From: an uncultured Comamonas sp.
GTDB lineage: Bacteria; Pseudomonadota; Gammaproteobacteria; Burkholderiales; Burkholderiaceae_C
Assembly: GCA_947306475.1 (NCBI GenBank)
Contig: CAMZGS010000001.1
Span: 124,001-188,000, forward strand
Direction of reading: 5' to 3'
DNA length: 64,000 nucleotides
Every line of letters begins with the position of its first letter. Positions within the stretch are counted from its first letter, which is position 1. The notes beneath the pieces are model-generated. The model was not told the DNA's origin. It saw only the letters and a list, made by a program, of their open reading frames with translations, and did no database searches. Of this stretch, positions 34,071 to 42,033 are shown one piece after another. The position numbers were made by a program, and so were the translations under genes.

Positions 34071-34265
34071 ATGAAACACTACCGGAGCTTGCTGCTTCTG
34101 CCTAATCCCACCGACAGCAAGTTGCCCGGCGACCCCACGATGGCGCGTCGGCCGATGAATCAGTTCGGCCTTTACTATGTCGGTTCGTTGCTGACGCTGG
34201 TCGGCTATGACCCCAACTTCACGGTCGATGACCATCGCTTCTGGATCAGGAACATCAAGGGATGA
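34071..34265 (+). CDS. Small hypothetical protein (64 aa)
   Basis: 64 aa from ATG 34071 with GAGGAA upstream; it ends in TGA that overlaps the next ATG (ATGA). The sequence MKHYRSLLLLPNPTDSKLPG is followed by a possible short hydrophobic stretch (QFGLYYVGSLLTLVGY) and a charged tail. The overlap with the next gene and the ribosome site support it as real. No family is recognised. Confidence 0.6.
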   Translation: MKHYRSLLLLPNPTDSKLPGDPTMARRPMNQFGLYYVGSLLTLVGYDPNFTVDDHRFWIRNIKG

Positions 34266-34678
34266 ACGCACTACTACTTGCCGCCATGCCGCTTGTGCTG
34301 ATGGACGGCCAAGCACCAGATATCGATCACTGGTTGCGTATTGAGCCCACCATCGCCGCCGCCGTGGAGTGCCGCCAAACCTTGCCGCTGCACGCGCTGG
34401 ACGGCATTACTCCCAATGCTCCCGGCAGTTGGTCGCTGGTGCCGGCGCGCAGCTTCACGGTATTCGGCTTGCCGGTGAAGCGGATCGAGCTGTTCATCGA
34501 CCCGGATGGTGAATTGGGTGCGAGCTATACAGCAGTGATCGAAAAGCGCAGCCTGGAACAGGTGCGCAAGCAACTGAAGCTTGCCAGCCAGCGCGGGCGC
34601 ATCGGCCAGCTCTCGGCAGATCAGCCCAGCGCAGAGGTTCAAGTGACTTGCACGGTCGCCGCAACGGAGCAAGGGTGA
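34262..34678 (+). CDS. Hypothetical protein, possibly exported
   Basis: 138 aa. The start overlaps the stop of the 64-aa gene, and its stop overlaps the GTG of the next gene. The N-terminus MNALLLAAMPLVLMDGQA is hydrophobic but lacks the positive charge of a strong signal peptide. The body is mixed alpha/beta, with FGLPVKRIELFIDPDGELGASYTA and a helical IEKRSLEQVRKQLKLASQRGR-type segment. No recognised family. Translational coupling to both neighbours implies a shared process. Confidence 0.62.
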   Translation: MNALLLAAMPLVLMDGQAPDIDHWLRIEPTIAAAVECRQTLPLHALDGITPNAPGSWSLVPARSFTVFGLPVKRIELFIDPDGELGASYTAVIEKRSLEQVRKQLKLASQRGRIGQLSADQPSAEVQVTCTVAATEQG

Positions 34679-35151
34679 GCATTCAGCGCATCCTCTCCGG
34701 CGGCCAGACCGGCGTAGACCGGGCGGCGCTGGATTTCGCCATTGCCCGGCAGATTCCGCACGGCGGCTGGTGCCCGGCAGGCCGACGGGCTGCTGATGGC
34801 GTCCTGGATGCTCGCTACCAGTTGGTGGAGACCGAATCCAGCGGCTACCGCCAGCGTACCAAGCGCAATGTTCGGGACGCTGATGCAACGCTGATCATTT
34901 ACCGAGGCAGGCTGGAAGGCGGCAGCCTGCTTACTCGCGACCTGGCGACGGGACACGGCAAGCCGCTGCTACTGTGCGATTTGCATGCCCCTACAGAAGA
35001 GCTGTTGGCGGCATGGCAAGACTGGTTGGTTAGCCATCCCATCGCTATTCTCAACATTGCTGGCCCGAGTGAAGCGCGCAACCCTGGTATTTACCTGCAG
35101 GCGAGCGCGCTACTGGAGCTTTTCTGGAGTACGGAACATGAACCGATCTGA
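34675..35151 (+). CDS. SLOG-like Rossmann protein (putative molybdenum-carrier family)
   Basis: 158 aa from GTG 34675 (GTGA overlap). The N-terminal ILSGGQTGVDRAALDFA, then GGWCPAGRRAADGVLD and ATLIIYRGRLEGGSLLT, mark the family annotated as putative molybdenum carriers. That family belongs to the SLOG/LOG-like nucleotide-binding superfamily; nothing else here suggests molybdenum metabolism. SLOG domains bind or cleave nucleotide-derived ligands and are used as sensors or effectors in several bacterial conflict systems. In an operon with a membrane protein inside a defence island, a nucleotide-signal role is plausible but inferred. Confidence 0.78.
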   Translation: MSIQRILSGGQTGVDRAALDFAIARQIPHGGWCPAGRRAADGVLDARYQLVETESSGYRQRTKRNVRDADATLIIYRGRLEGGSLLTRDLATGHGKPLLLCDLHAPTEELLAAWQDWLVSHPIAILNIAGPSEARNPGIYLQASALLELFWSTEHEPI

Positions 35152-35419
35152 TGCCCGCTGCGCGACACCTTATATCTACTCGGGTGAGTTGCAAATCCGT
35201 CCCGAAGTGGACGCCGCGCTGGCTGCGCTGAAAGACAAACCCTATACCGCCATCCCTAGCTGGAAAAATGACGGAACCTGGGAGCTGTGGACGGTGGAAG
35301 GCGACGGCGAAAACGAGCCCTGCATCATCAGCGGCCCATCGACAACCTATGCCAGCGAGGCCGATGCGCTGGCCGCCGGTGCGGCCTGGATCGCCAACCT
35401 CAAATCCATCCCTCGCTGA
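35138..35419 (+). CDS. Small hypothetical protein (93 aa)
   Basis: 93 aa from ATG 35138, overlapping the end of the SLOG-like gene by 14 bp. Segments IRPEVDAALAALKDKPYTAIPSW and WELWTVEGDGENEPCIISG suggest a compact alpha/beta fold. No family is recognised. It is the last gene of the five-gene operon; its 3' end overlaps the AAA+ gene on the other strand by 20 bp. Confidence 0.6.
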   Translation: MNRSDARCATPYIYSGELQIRPEVDAALAALKDKPYTAIPSWKNDGTWELWTVEGDGENEPCIISGPSTTYASEADALAAGAAWIANLKSIPR

Positions 35420-36974
35420 CAAAGCCAACGCCACGGCGGTTGATCTCGACCGGCGGCCTGATGTCTTGCACTTGGACAACACCCCGGCCATCACGAGCTG
35501 CCGAGCCCAAGGCCCGCTGCAGAATCAGGCGCACACTGCGCGGCGGCAAGGCTTGCAGACGGGACAGGACATCATCACCCAGTCGATCGGCAAAAGCTGT
35601 GCCCCAGCTGGACTCGTCGCGGAGCCGGTTGTAGATCGACTGCGCAATGCTTTTGACCTGCTCCGGCTTGGGCGCTTGAATGTGCAGCACTGTCAGCCGT
35701 GAGCGCAGCGGCCCCGGAATCGCCTCCAGCTCATTCGCGGTCGCCATCCAATTCACATGACTGGCGTCGATGGCAAAGTCGCGGATCGACAGGTCGATGA
35801 AATCCCGCGCACTGCGCGGTTCCAGCAAGGTATAGAGTGCTGCCAGCGGATCGTATTGCGGTCTGCCGTTACTGGCTTTGTCCAGTTCATCGAGTACCAC
35901 CACCGGGTTGGCCAGTGGCTGGTAGGCCAACAGCTCAAAGAGCTGGCCTGGCTCGGAATTGCTCCAAAATGATTCGGAACCGGCGAGCGGCGAACTTGAT
36001 TGCGTACTCGCCATGTCGAAGACCCGGAACGGTAGCACGAGCTGATCGGCAAGCCAGCGTGCCGCCTCGGTTTTACCAATGCCCGCCGGGCCGACCAGCA
36101 ACACGGCAGGCCAGGACACGCGGCCATCGCCCAGACTGGACAAGGCGAAGTGATCACGCAGCAGCTCGGCCAGTTCATGGAAGTTTGGAAAAGCCAGCGC
36201 GAACTCATCCAGAAGGGCTTTCCAGTCCGGGGGCAGCAGGCCCAGTTGGCGGCTACCATGGCCCGCCCGCTTGATTCGTTCCGCCATCGCTTGCGCGCGC
36301 CTGAATTTGTCATCGCCTTTCGGCCGGTGGCGATCCACGAACGCCTCCAGTCCTGCTTCATCAAGAAAGACGATGCTCGGCAAGGGTACTGATTGAGCGG
36401 ATTCTGTCGGCTGCTCCTGAACCTGCTCCGCTTCGGCTTCACTCGGGACGGGCTCATCTTCAACCGCCGTGGCAGCGCGCACGTCTTCGGTCGTCACCTT
36501 GCCCAGATCGCGCACCACCTGCTGTACCCCCTGTTCGACGATCAGCTGGCGGCTGCGGCGCACTTCTTCGGCAAACAGCCCCTGGATTCCTTCATGTTGC
36601 GGGCAACGCTGCGGGCGGATGCCGTCCCCGATAACCTGTACACCGCAAACGGGGCATTTTTGCAGCGAAAGGTGCTTGGTCTGGGCAATCAGATCGAACA
36701 CGGCTGCTGCGCGTTCGCTGTGGCGTCGCGGCGGCTGGTAATGAATGGCCAGGCGATCCCGGTTGCAACTCACCGACAGTGAGCCCTTGCGTGCGAGCAC
36801 AGCGGGCGGCAGCAGGCATTCCACCTGGGCAAACAGATGTGCCACCACGGCCAGATGCCCCGGCGCGGGTTCGACGATCTGCCGGACAAGCCAGGGATGC
36901 TGCTCCTTGAGCGCAGTAATGGCAGCTTCGTATTCCCGTAGGCGCAACGGACGGACTTGCTTTGGCTTACGCAT
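35400..36974 (-). CDS. AAA+ ATPase with N-terminal zinc finger (Lon-like ATPase core)
   Basis: 524 aa. A helical N-terminus is followed by a CPVCG...CPQH zinc knuckle (~residues 107-125) and an acidic linker rich in Glu/Gln. The AAA+ module has Walker A LLVGPAGIGKTEAARWLA (~292-309), Walker B NPVVVLDELDKAS (~353-365), sensor-1 NWMATANELEAIPGPLRSRL and a sensor-2 arginine region near ALPPRSVRLILQRAL. The core resembles Lon ATPase, but no protease domain is present. It is divergent from an HTH gene with repeated operator-like elements between them. It is presumably a remodelling motor of an island system. Confidence 0.82.
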   Translation of the reverse strand: MRKPKQVRPLRLREYEAAITALKEQHPWLVRQIVEPAPGHLAVVAHLFAQVECLLPPAVLARKGSLSVSCNRDRLAIHYQPPRRHSERAAAVFDLIAQTKHLSLQKCPVCGVQVIGDGIRPQRCPQHEGIQGLFAEEVRRSRQLIVEQGVQQVVRDLGKVTTEDVRAATAVEDEPVPSEAEAEQVQEQPTESAQSVPLPSIVFLDEAGLEAFVDRHRPKGDDKFRRAQAMAERIKRAGHGSRQLGLLPPDWKALLDEFALAFPNFHELAELLRDHFALSSLGDGRVSWPAVLLVGPAGIGKTEAARWLADQLVLPFRVFDMASTQSSSPLAGSESFWSNSEPGQLFELLAYQPLANPVVVLDELDKASNGRPQYDPLAALYTLLEPRSARDFIDLSIRDFAIDASHVNWMATANELEAIPGPLRSRLTVLHIQAPKPEQVKSIAQSIYNRLRDESSWGTAFADRLGDDVLSRLQALPPRSVRLILQRALGSAARDGRGVVQVQDIRPPVEINRRGVGFVSEGWI

Positions 36975-37103
36975 GATGGTCTCTCAAAACATATAACTAT
37001 AATTTACTATAACGACAATTTACGCGAATCGCCAAACTCCGCACGCTCGTCTTGTCGGCCAATAAGTCTTATAGTGATTTACAGTGAATTCACAGGGCCC
37101 GAC
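36975..37103. promoter_or_regulatory. Divergent control region with repeated ACTATAA elements
   Basis: ACTATAA occurs at 36996-37002 and 37006-37012 (10-bp spacing), the second followed by CGACAATT. Its complement TTATAGT is at 37069-37075, followed 5 bp later by the near-copy TACAGT. ACTATAA plus ACAATT also occurs at 33326-33341. This indicates tandem operator half-sites shared with the C-protein-like promoter. Confidence 0.6.
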
Positions 37104-37814
37104 ATGCCAACCCTTGCCAACGAACAATTGCCAGCCCTTGCCGCCGCCTTGATACGACTGCGCGGGGAAACGCTGGGGCGGATCGCCGAAGCCACCGGTA
37201 TCCGCGCCGCCAACCTCTCGGTCTGGCTACGTGGCAAGGAGCAGGTGATCTCCGCCAAACGACTCGTCGGCCTGTTGCACCACCTCGGTGTGGAAGGCGG
37301 GCGCCTGCGTACCGACGTGTTGCACCAGTGGCAGGATCGTGGGGCACTGGATGACAGCAAGCTCGTGCTAGGCAAGCTGCTGGCCGACAAGCAGTCGGTG
37401 TGGTTGTTTCAGGATGAGCAGCCGGGGCTTATCAAGACCCGCTTTCTGTTGGCTGGCGATGTGCTGATCCGCATGGAGATCGAGCCGGGCGTCGATCAAG
37501 CCCTTGATTTGGCGACAGTCGTCAGGGTGGATCGTGTCATCAGCACCCCTGCAGCATTGGCCGGGGTGCCAATCGACTCGTTGGCATCAGCACACAACGT
37601 CCTCTTGGCGCTGGCGGAGCAGGCCGCAGCGGATGTGGGTGACGAAGAACTGCTGGAAGGGCTGATTTTTCGCCTAGCTGAAACAGTGGGCAGTCATGTC
37701 TCTTCAGCGCAGGGCTGGCAACAACTGGAGCAGGCCCTGAGGCGGGCCCTGGGGGCTGGTCTGTCCCCAGATGACATTGCGAGCTTGCTTAAAGGACATC
37801 TACAGAACAGGTAG
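37104..37814 (+). CDS. HTH protein divergent from the AAA+ ATPase
   Basis: 236 aa from ATG 37104. The N-terminal ~65 residues form an XRE-like HTH (LRGETLGRIAEATGIRAANLSVWLRGKEQVISAKRLV in outline). The rest is a helical and beta domain with no recognised family. The 3' end overlaps jetD on the opposite strand by 15 bp. It may regulate the AAA+ gene and itself through the ACTATAA elements, or be a structural partner of the ATPase. Confidence 0.65.
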   Translation: MPTLANEQLPALAAALIRLRGETLGRIAEATGIRAANLSVWLRGKEQVISAKRLVGLLHHLGVEGGRLRTDVLHQWQDRGALDDSKLVLGKLLADKQSVWLFQDEQPGLIKTRFLLAGDVLIRMEIEPGVDQALDLATVVRVDRVISTPAALAGVPIDSLASAHNVLLALAEQAAADVGDEELLEGLIFRLAETVGSHVSSAQGWQQLEQALRRALGAGLSPDDIASLLKGHLQNR

Positions 37815-38663
37815 CCAGACCGCTTCCTGTTCGAGTGCCAGCCCGGATTGGCGCATTTGTGCGGTTAACGGGCTCAGATAGTCGGGCAACTGGGCAACGG
37901 CACTGGCGAAGTCCCGAAACGTATCCTGCCATAGCCGCTGGCTGCCATAGCGTGCCAGTTTGCTTTGCCAGTCGGGCATCAGCCAGCATTCGCAAGCATC
38001 ACCAAGCTGTGCAAAGAGTCGCGCGAAATTGGCCAACCCCACCCCGTCATAGTCCGGGAACAGGATGACACGGCTGGCACGCGGGCGCTGCCCCAGCCAG
38101 GCGAGAAGCCGGCCATCGAGCTGGCCACCGTAGTACAGCAGGGTGGCCTGCGTTCCGGTCGGCAACCAATCCGTGCGGTCAAACAGCGCCTGGTTCTCCA
38201 CCAGCCAGAGTGGCTGCTCGCTTTGCCAGGTATCGCCGGCTTCGATGCGCAGGCTGGCGGCTCCGAAGTCGTGGGTCAGCCGGCTGAGTGGCAGCTCGCT
38301 CCCGTGTTCGCCTTGCCGCCAGCAAACCTTTTCGCCAACAGTCTTGAGCAAGGGGTAGTAGCACTCATGCTGATGATTGCGCGCTTTGCTGTCGCGGGCA
38401 TGGGCGATGTGTTGCGCCCGCAGCGGCAGGTCGTCCGTGGTAAGCAACCCGACCTGTGGGGAGAGTGCGCTCAGATGGATATCGAAGAGTCGCGGATCGC
38501 GGACACGGTAAACATCACCGCGCCCCTGACGCTGGCAGGTCACCGCTCCGGTCTGCCGAGCAAAGTGATCCAGCGCGCGGCGCTGAGCGGCGGTGAACTG
38601 GCTGGCCTGCAGGTATGGCTGACCATGCAGCTTGAGCAAGGCTGCGCGCAGGGTTCGATCCAT
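37800..38663 (-). CDS. jetD: Wadjet system nuclease subunit JetD (TOPRIM)
   Basis: 287 aa. The C-terminal half holds the TOPRIM-like VILFPDYDGVGLANFARL, with the DxD pair near residues 203-205; upstream WLVENQALF supplies the conserved Glu. JetD is the metal-dependent nuclease that cuts small circular DNA after the JetABC condensin has extruded it. It is the last gene of the long operon and begins 2 bp after jetC. At 287 residues it is shorter than many JetD proteins, mostly at the N-terminus. Confidence 0.85.
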   Translation of the reverse strand: MDRTLRAALLKLHGQPYLQASQFTAAQRRALDHFARQTGAVTCQRQGRGDVYRVRDPRLFDIHLSALSPQVGLLTTDDLPLRAQHIAHARDSKARNHQHECYYPLLKTVGEKVCWRQGEHGSELPLSRLTHDFGAASLRIEAGDTWQSEQPLWLVENQALFDRTDWLPTGTQATLLYYGGQLDGRLLAWLGQRPRASRVILFPDYDGVGLANFARLFAQLGDACECWLMPDWQSKLARYGSQRLWQDTFRDFASAVAQLPDYLSPLTAQMRQSGLALEQEAVWLPVL

Positions 38664-38665
38664 GG

Positions 38666-41419
38666 TCAGGCCTCCAGCGGTTCGATGATCTGCCAGCTAT
38701 GGCGGCTGATCTGGTTGCTGCCGTTGCGCGTGTGAATCGGCACGCAGTAGCGCACGGTGGTCAGCGGCGCGGGCGAGGCAAAAATCAGCGAGAAACCGAA
38801 CTCCGCTGCCGTGTCGATCAGGCTGCGCTGATTGCGGGCGTCCAGCGCCAGGGCTTCGTCCAGGTAGCAGATGCCCTGGATGGGGCGACGCTGATCCTGC
38901 ATCAGATGCAGCATCGCCAGCCCCGTCACCAGTTTGGCCATCAGCACGGTGCCATTGGAGGCGGCACTGTCGAGGTCGTCGAAGGCTTCCGGCTCGCGAT
39001 CGGCCTTGCCGACCCAGAAGCGCAGGCGAAACAGGTCGGCCACGCGCAAGCCGTGGCGGGCATTGCCCTCTTCGATCAGCAGGGTCTTGGCGCGATTGAG
39101 CTGCTCGTCGTCAAGGACGCTCTGCTGGTTGAACAGCTCGAAGGTTTCGCCACTGTCCACCGTGGCGGCGGTATTGATCAGCAGCTCGATAGCTTCGACC
39201 AGGATGGTTTCGTCCTCGGGTTCGATCTTGAACACCGCCAGGTCGGAAAGTTGCCGACCGCTGATCTTGCGATTGAACTCGCGCATCCGGCGCTTGAAAG
39301 CAAACAGGCCATCGCGCAGCTCGCGCAGGCAGGCGGCCACATTCACCACCGCCGAGCGTACTTTCCTTTCCAGAGCTTCGGCTTCCTGCGGCAGGTGATG
39401 GGCGAATTCAACGAGACGAACAATCTCGCTTTCCGGTTCTCCGACAAACTGATACTTGGTCAATCCGCCGCTATGGATTTCACCCAGCAGATGGCGAATC
39501 TGCTCATCCAGCTCCAGCAACTGGCGGCAGTCTGCCTGATAGGTCTGCAGGCGCTCGGCCAGCTGTTCCAGCGCGAACTCGGGCTGGGCCAGCCAGGGGT
39601 GGTGTGGCAACTCGGCCAGCCAGGTGAAGGGGCCTTCGTGGTCGATGCGCTGATGACGCCGTTGCTCGATCTGCCGGTGTTGCTGCTGCAAGGCCGCCAA
39701 ATCCTGCTGGCGTTGCTGACGCTGCTGATCCAATGCGCGGTGCCGCTCTGCCGACTGGGCCAAATGGGAGCCGAGTTCGGCGAGCCTTTCCGCCAGTGTC
39801 TGCAACCGTGTCTTGCGCTCGGCCTCGCCCTGCTGCAATTCCTCCATCTGCGCGTAGTCTCGCAGTTCGGCATCCAGCTGTGCCAGTTGCTGTTCCAATG
39901 CCTGGCGCTGTTGCTTGACCTGCTCCAGGGCTTGGGCGGTGGCCAGTTGTTCTTGCAGCTGAGCCTGCTGTTGCTGCAACTCCTGCTGCAATTCGCTCAG
40001 TTCCGCCAGGGTCCGTTGCTGATACTGTGCCGGCAGGGCTTCCAGCCGCAGTTGCAGGCCAGGCAAGTTGAGTTGCCGGGCATCAGCATCGGCCAAGGCC
40101 GCCAGCAGGGCCTTGCCATCAAGGCGGAAGTCCTCGCTGCCCAAAGTCAGTACCGGCTTGGCCAGCACCTTGTTCAGCGCGTTGAGTTGTTCCGTAGATA
40201 CGACACCGGCCAGTTGCTGATAGAGGTTCTGCCCCTGGGTGCGCAACTCCTGCGCCAGCTGCGCGGATTCCCGTTCGATCCGGGCCAGCTCGCGCTCGAT
40301 GGCCGCAGGCGTGCGGCTCTGGGCCTGGCCGATACGCACCACCAGCGCATCCCGTTGTTCCTGCAGCTCGCGGCGGCGCGCCTCCAGCAGGGCGCGGTCG
40401 GGGATCAAGGCAAAACGCTGCTGCAAGGCGCGCAATTGTTCGCTTTGCTGGCGGAGCTGCTTTTGTTCCTGCTCGCATTGATTCTGCTCGCGTGCGGACT
40501 GCATATCCTGTTCGCGCAGGCGCTGCAGCTCAACATCGCACTGCGCCAGTTCATCCTGCAAAGCTAGCTGGCGGGTTTCGTAATGCTGTTGCCACTGACC
40601 CAGTGCGGCGTCGATCAAGGGGCGCCAGCACAGCAATTTGCCGCGCAACACCAGGCGGTCCTCCTGCTTCTGCTCCAGTTCGCCCAGGGTGGCTTGCAGC
40701 CGCACAGCGGCCAGGTACTGGCTGCGTTCGGCATTGAGATCCGCGAATGCCTTGTCCCATTCCGCCTTGAAGTCGATGCTGGCATCCGGCAGATCGCGGC
40801 GGAAAATCTGCAGCAGATAGTCCTTGACTTCGCTGGAGCGCAGTTTGTCCAGGCGCAGCGTGCGGGTCAGCACCCGCTGAAAAACGCTGGCATCGCTGGC
40901 GTGCTCCAGCCGGAAAACGCAGAAATCCTGCTCGCTGGCAAACTTGCGGCTGCGCCCGCCATAGACCATGTCGGCAAATTCGCTGCTGCTGTAGCTGAAC
41001 ACCCGGCGCCCAAAGCTGGCCAGATGGCTGGCCAGTTGCGGTTGTGCCACCAAGGTGCCATCCGGCAGGCAGAACTCCTCGACCTTCAGCGGCCCGGCAT
41101 AGGCGAAATACTCGTACTCGAAGCTTACCCCTTTGCCCACGCAGCCCAGCACGACGGTGCCGGACTCCGGCAGCGACACCTCCAGCAGCACATAGGCGCT
41201 GTTGTTGGGGAAATAGAAGCGCCGGCTCTTGTCCACATCGTGCGCCCCGAAATCCATACGGCGGCGGTCGATGATTAGCAGAAACTGCAGGGCATTGATC
41301 AGGCTGGTCTTGCCGGTGTTGTTGGGCGCCACCAGAGAGACCGCACCATCGAGCGGCAGCTCGGCGCGCGAGTAGCCGGCACTGCCCAGCAAGACGAGGC
41401 GTTGGAATCCGTACAGCAT
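38666..41419 (-). CDS. jetC: Wadjet SMC-like ATPase JetC
   Basis: 917 aa from ATG 41419; longer upstream starts would run through jetB. Walker A is SLVAPNNTGKTSLINAL (~residues 28-44). A Gln/Leu-rich coiled coil covers ~240-640. The C-terminal head contains ICYLDEALALDARNQRSL (Walker B/D-loop region, ~840) and the GTVLMAKLVTGLAML signature-like helix. JetC forms the loop-extruding motor with JetA and JetB. Its start overlaps the jetB stop by one base (TGATG). Confidence 0.9.
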   Translation of the reverse strand: MLYGFQRLVLLGSAGYSRAELPLDGAVSLVAPNNTGKTSLINALQFLLIIDRRRMDFGAHDVDKSRRFYFPNNSAYVLLEVSLPESGTVVLGCVGKGVSFEYEYFAYAGPLKVEEFCLPDGTLVAQPQLASHLASFGRRVFSYSSSEFADMVYGGRSRKFASEQDFCVFRLEHASDASVFQRVLTRTLRLDKLRSSEVKDYLLQIFRRDLPDASIDFKAEWDKAFADLNAERSQYLAAVRLQATLGELEQKQEDRLVLRGKLLCWRPLIDAALGQWQQHYETRQLALQDELAQCDVELQRLREQDMQSAREQNQCEQEQKQLRQQSEQLRALQQRFALIPDRALLEARRRELQEQRDALVVRIGQAQSRTPAAIERELARIERESAQLAQELRTQGQNLYQQLAGVVSTEQLNALNKVLAKPVLTLGSEDFRLDGKALLAALADADARQLNLPGLQLRLEALPAQYQQRTLAELSELQQELQQQQAQLQEQLATAQALEQVKQQRQALEQQLAQLDAELRDYAQMEELQQGEAERKTRLQTLAERLAELGSHLAQSAERHRALDQQRQQRQQDLAALQQQHRQIEQRRHQRIDHEGPFTWLAELPHHPWLAQPEFALEQLAERLQTYQADCRQLLELDEQIRHLLGEIHSGGLTKYQFVGEPESEIVRLVEFAHHLPQEAEALERKVRSAVVNVAACLRELRDGLFAFKRRMREFNRKISGRQLSDLAVFKIEPEDETILVEAIELLINTAATVDSGETFELFNQQSVLDDEQLNRAKTLLIEEGNARHGLRVADLFRLRFWVGKADREPEAFDDLDSAASNGTVLMAKLVTGLAMLHLMQDQRRPIQGICYLDEALALDARNQRSLIDTAAEFGFSLIFASPAPLTTVRYCVPIHTRNGSNQISRHSWQIIEPLEA

Positions 41420-42033
41420 CAGGTGTTCTCCTCGTCGTCTGGTGCATCCGCAGTCCAGTCTTCCGCTGCGGGCGTGCTCTCTTCGTCGCCATCGGTCTTG
41501 GCCGTCAACACCAGGCTTTCGAAATGATCGAGGTAACGGCATACAGCGGGCAGCAGTCGCCAGCCCGCCGGCTCTGGCACGGCAAAGCCCAGGTTGCAGG
41601 CGCGGCCCATCAGCTCCACCAGGGCGTCGGGGTTGAGGCCCTCGGCATCCAGCAGGTCTTGCTGTTGCTTGTAAACCTCGGCCAGCCAGGCGCTGTCGAT
41701 CAGCCAATCGGTAAAGCGCTGCAGGGTTTTGCCGGCGTTGGCCTGGGCATCGAAGATCACCATGAACAGCAAGGCCAGCTGGCGGCTCGTCTTGCCGATG
41801 TTGCTGTTGGCCTCGCTGTTGTGAAACCAGGCAAAGCCCCTGGCATCCAGGCGCAGCTCGAACCCCAGCGCGGCAAACAAGCCGACATAGCTGGCCTCGT
41901 GCTGTTCCAGCTCCGCCCACAGCGCGGGCTCGGCCATTCGATTCAGGTGTTTGCCGGAGAGAAACAGGCGGAACAGCTCGGCCAGTGCCGGCATTTGCGA
42001 CAGCGCTGCCGCCAAAGCTGGAGAGGTCGTCAT
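41419..42033 (-). CDS. jetB: Wadjet KITE-like subunit JetB
   Basis: 204 aa. The helical-winged-helix sequence ALAELFRLFLSGKHLNRM, YVGLFAALGFELRLDARGFAW and ALLFMVIFDAQ matches the MukE-like DUF4194 type that bridges kleisin and SMC. An acidic tail (ESTPAAEDWTADAPDDEEN) ends the chain. Its start overlaps the jetA stop by 4 bp. Confidence 0.85.
   Translation of the reverse strand: MTTSPALAAALSQMPALAELFRLFLSGKHLNRMAEPALWAELEQHEASYVGLFAALGFELRLDARGFAWFHNSEANSNIGKTSRQLALLFMVIFDAQANAGKTLQRFTDWLIDSAWLAEVYKQQQDLLDAEGLNPDALVELMGRACNLGFAVPEPAGWRLLPAVCRYLDHFESLVLTAKTDGDEESTPAAEDWTADAPDDEENT

Noticed and set aside
38699-40567. A 622-codon plus-strand open frame opposite jetC
   Set aside because: Shadow of the SMC coiled coil; long Gln/Leu-rich regions leave the antisense frame open.
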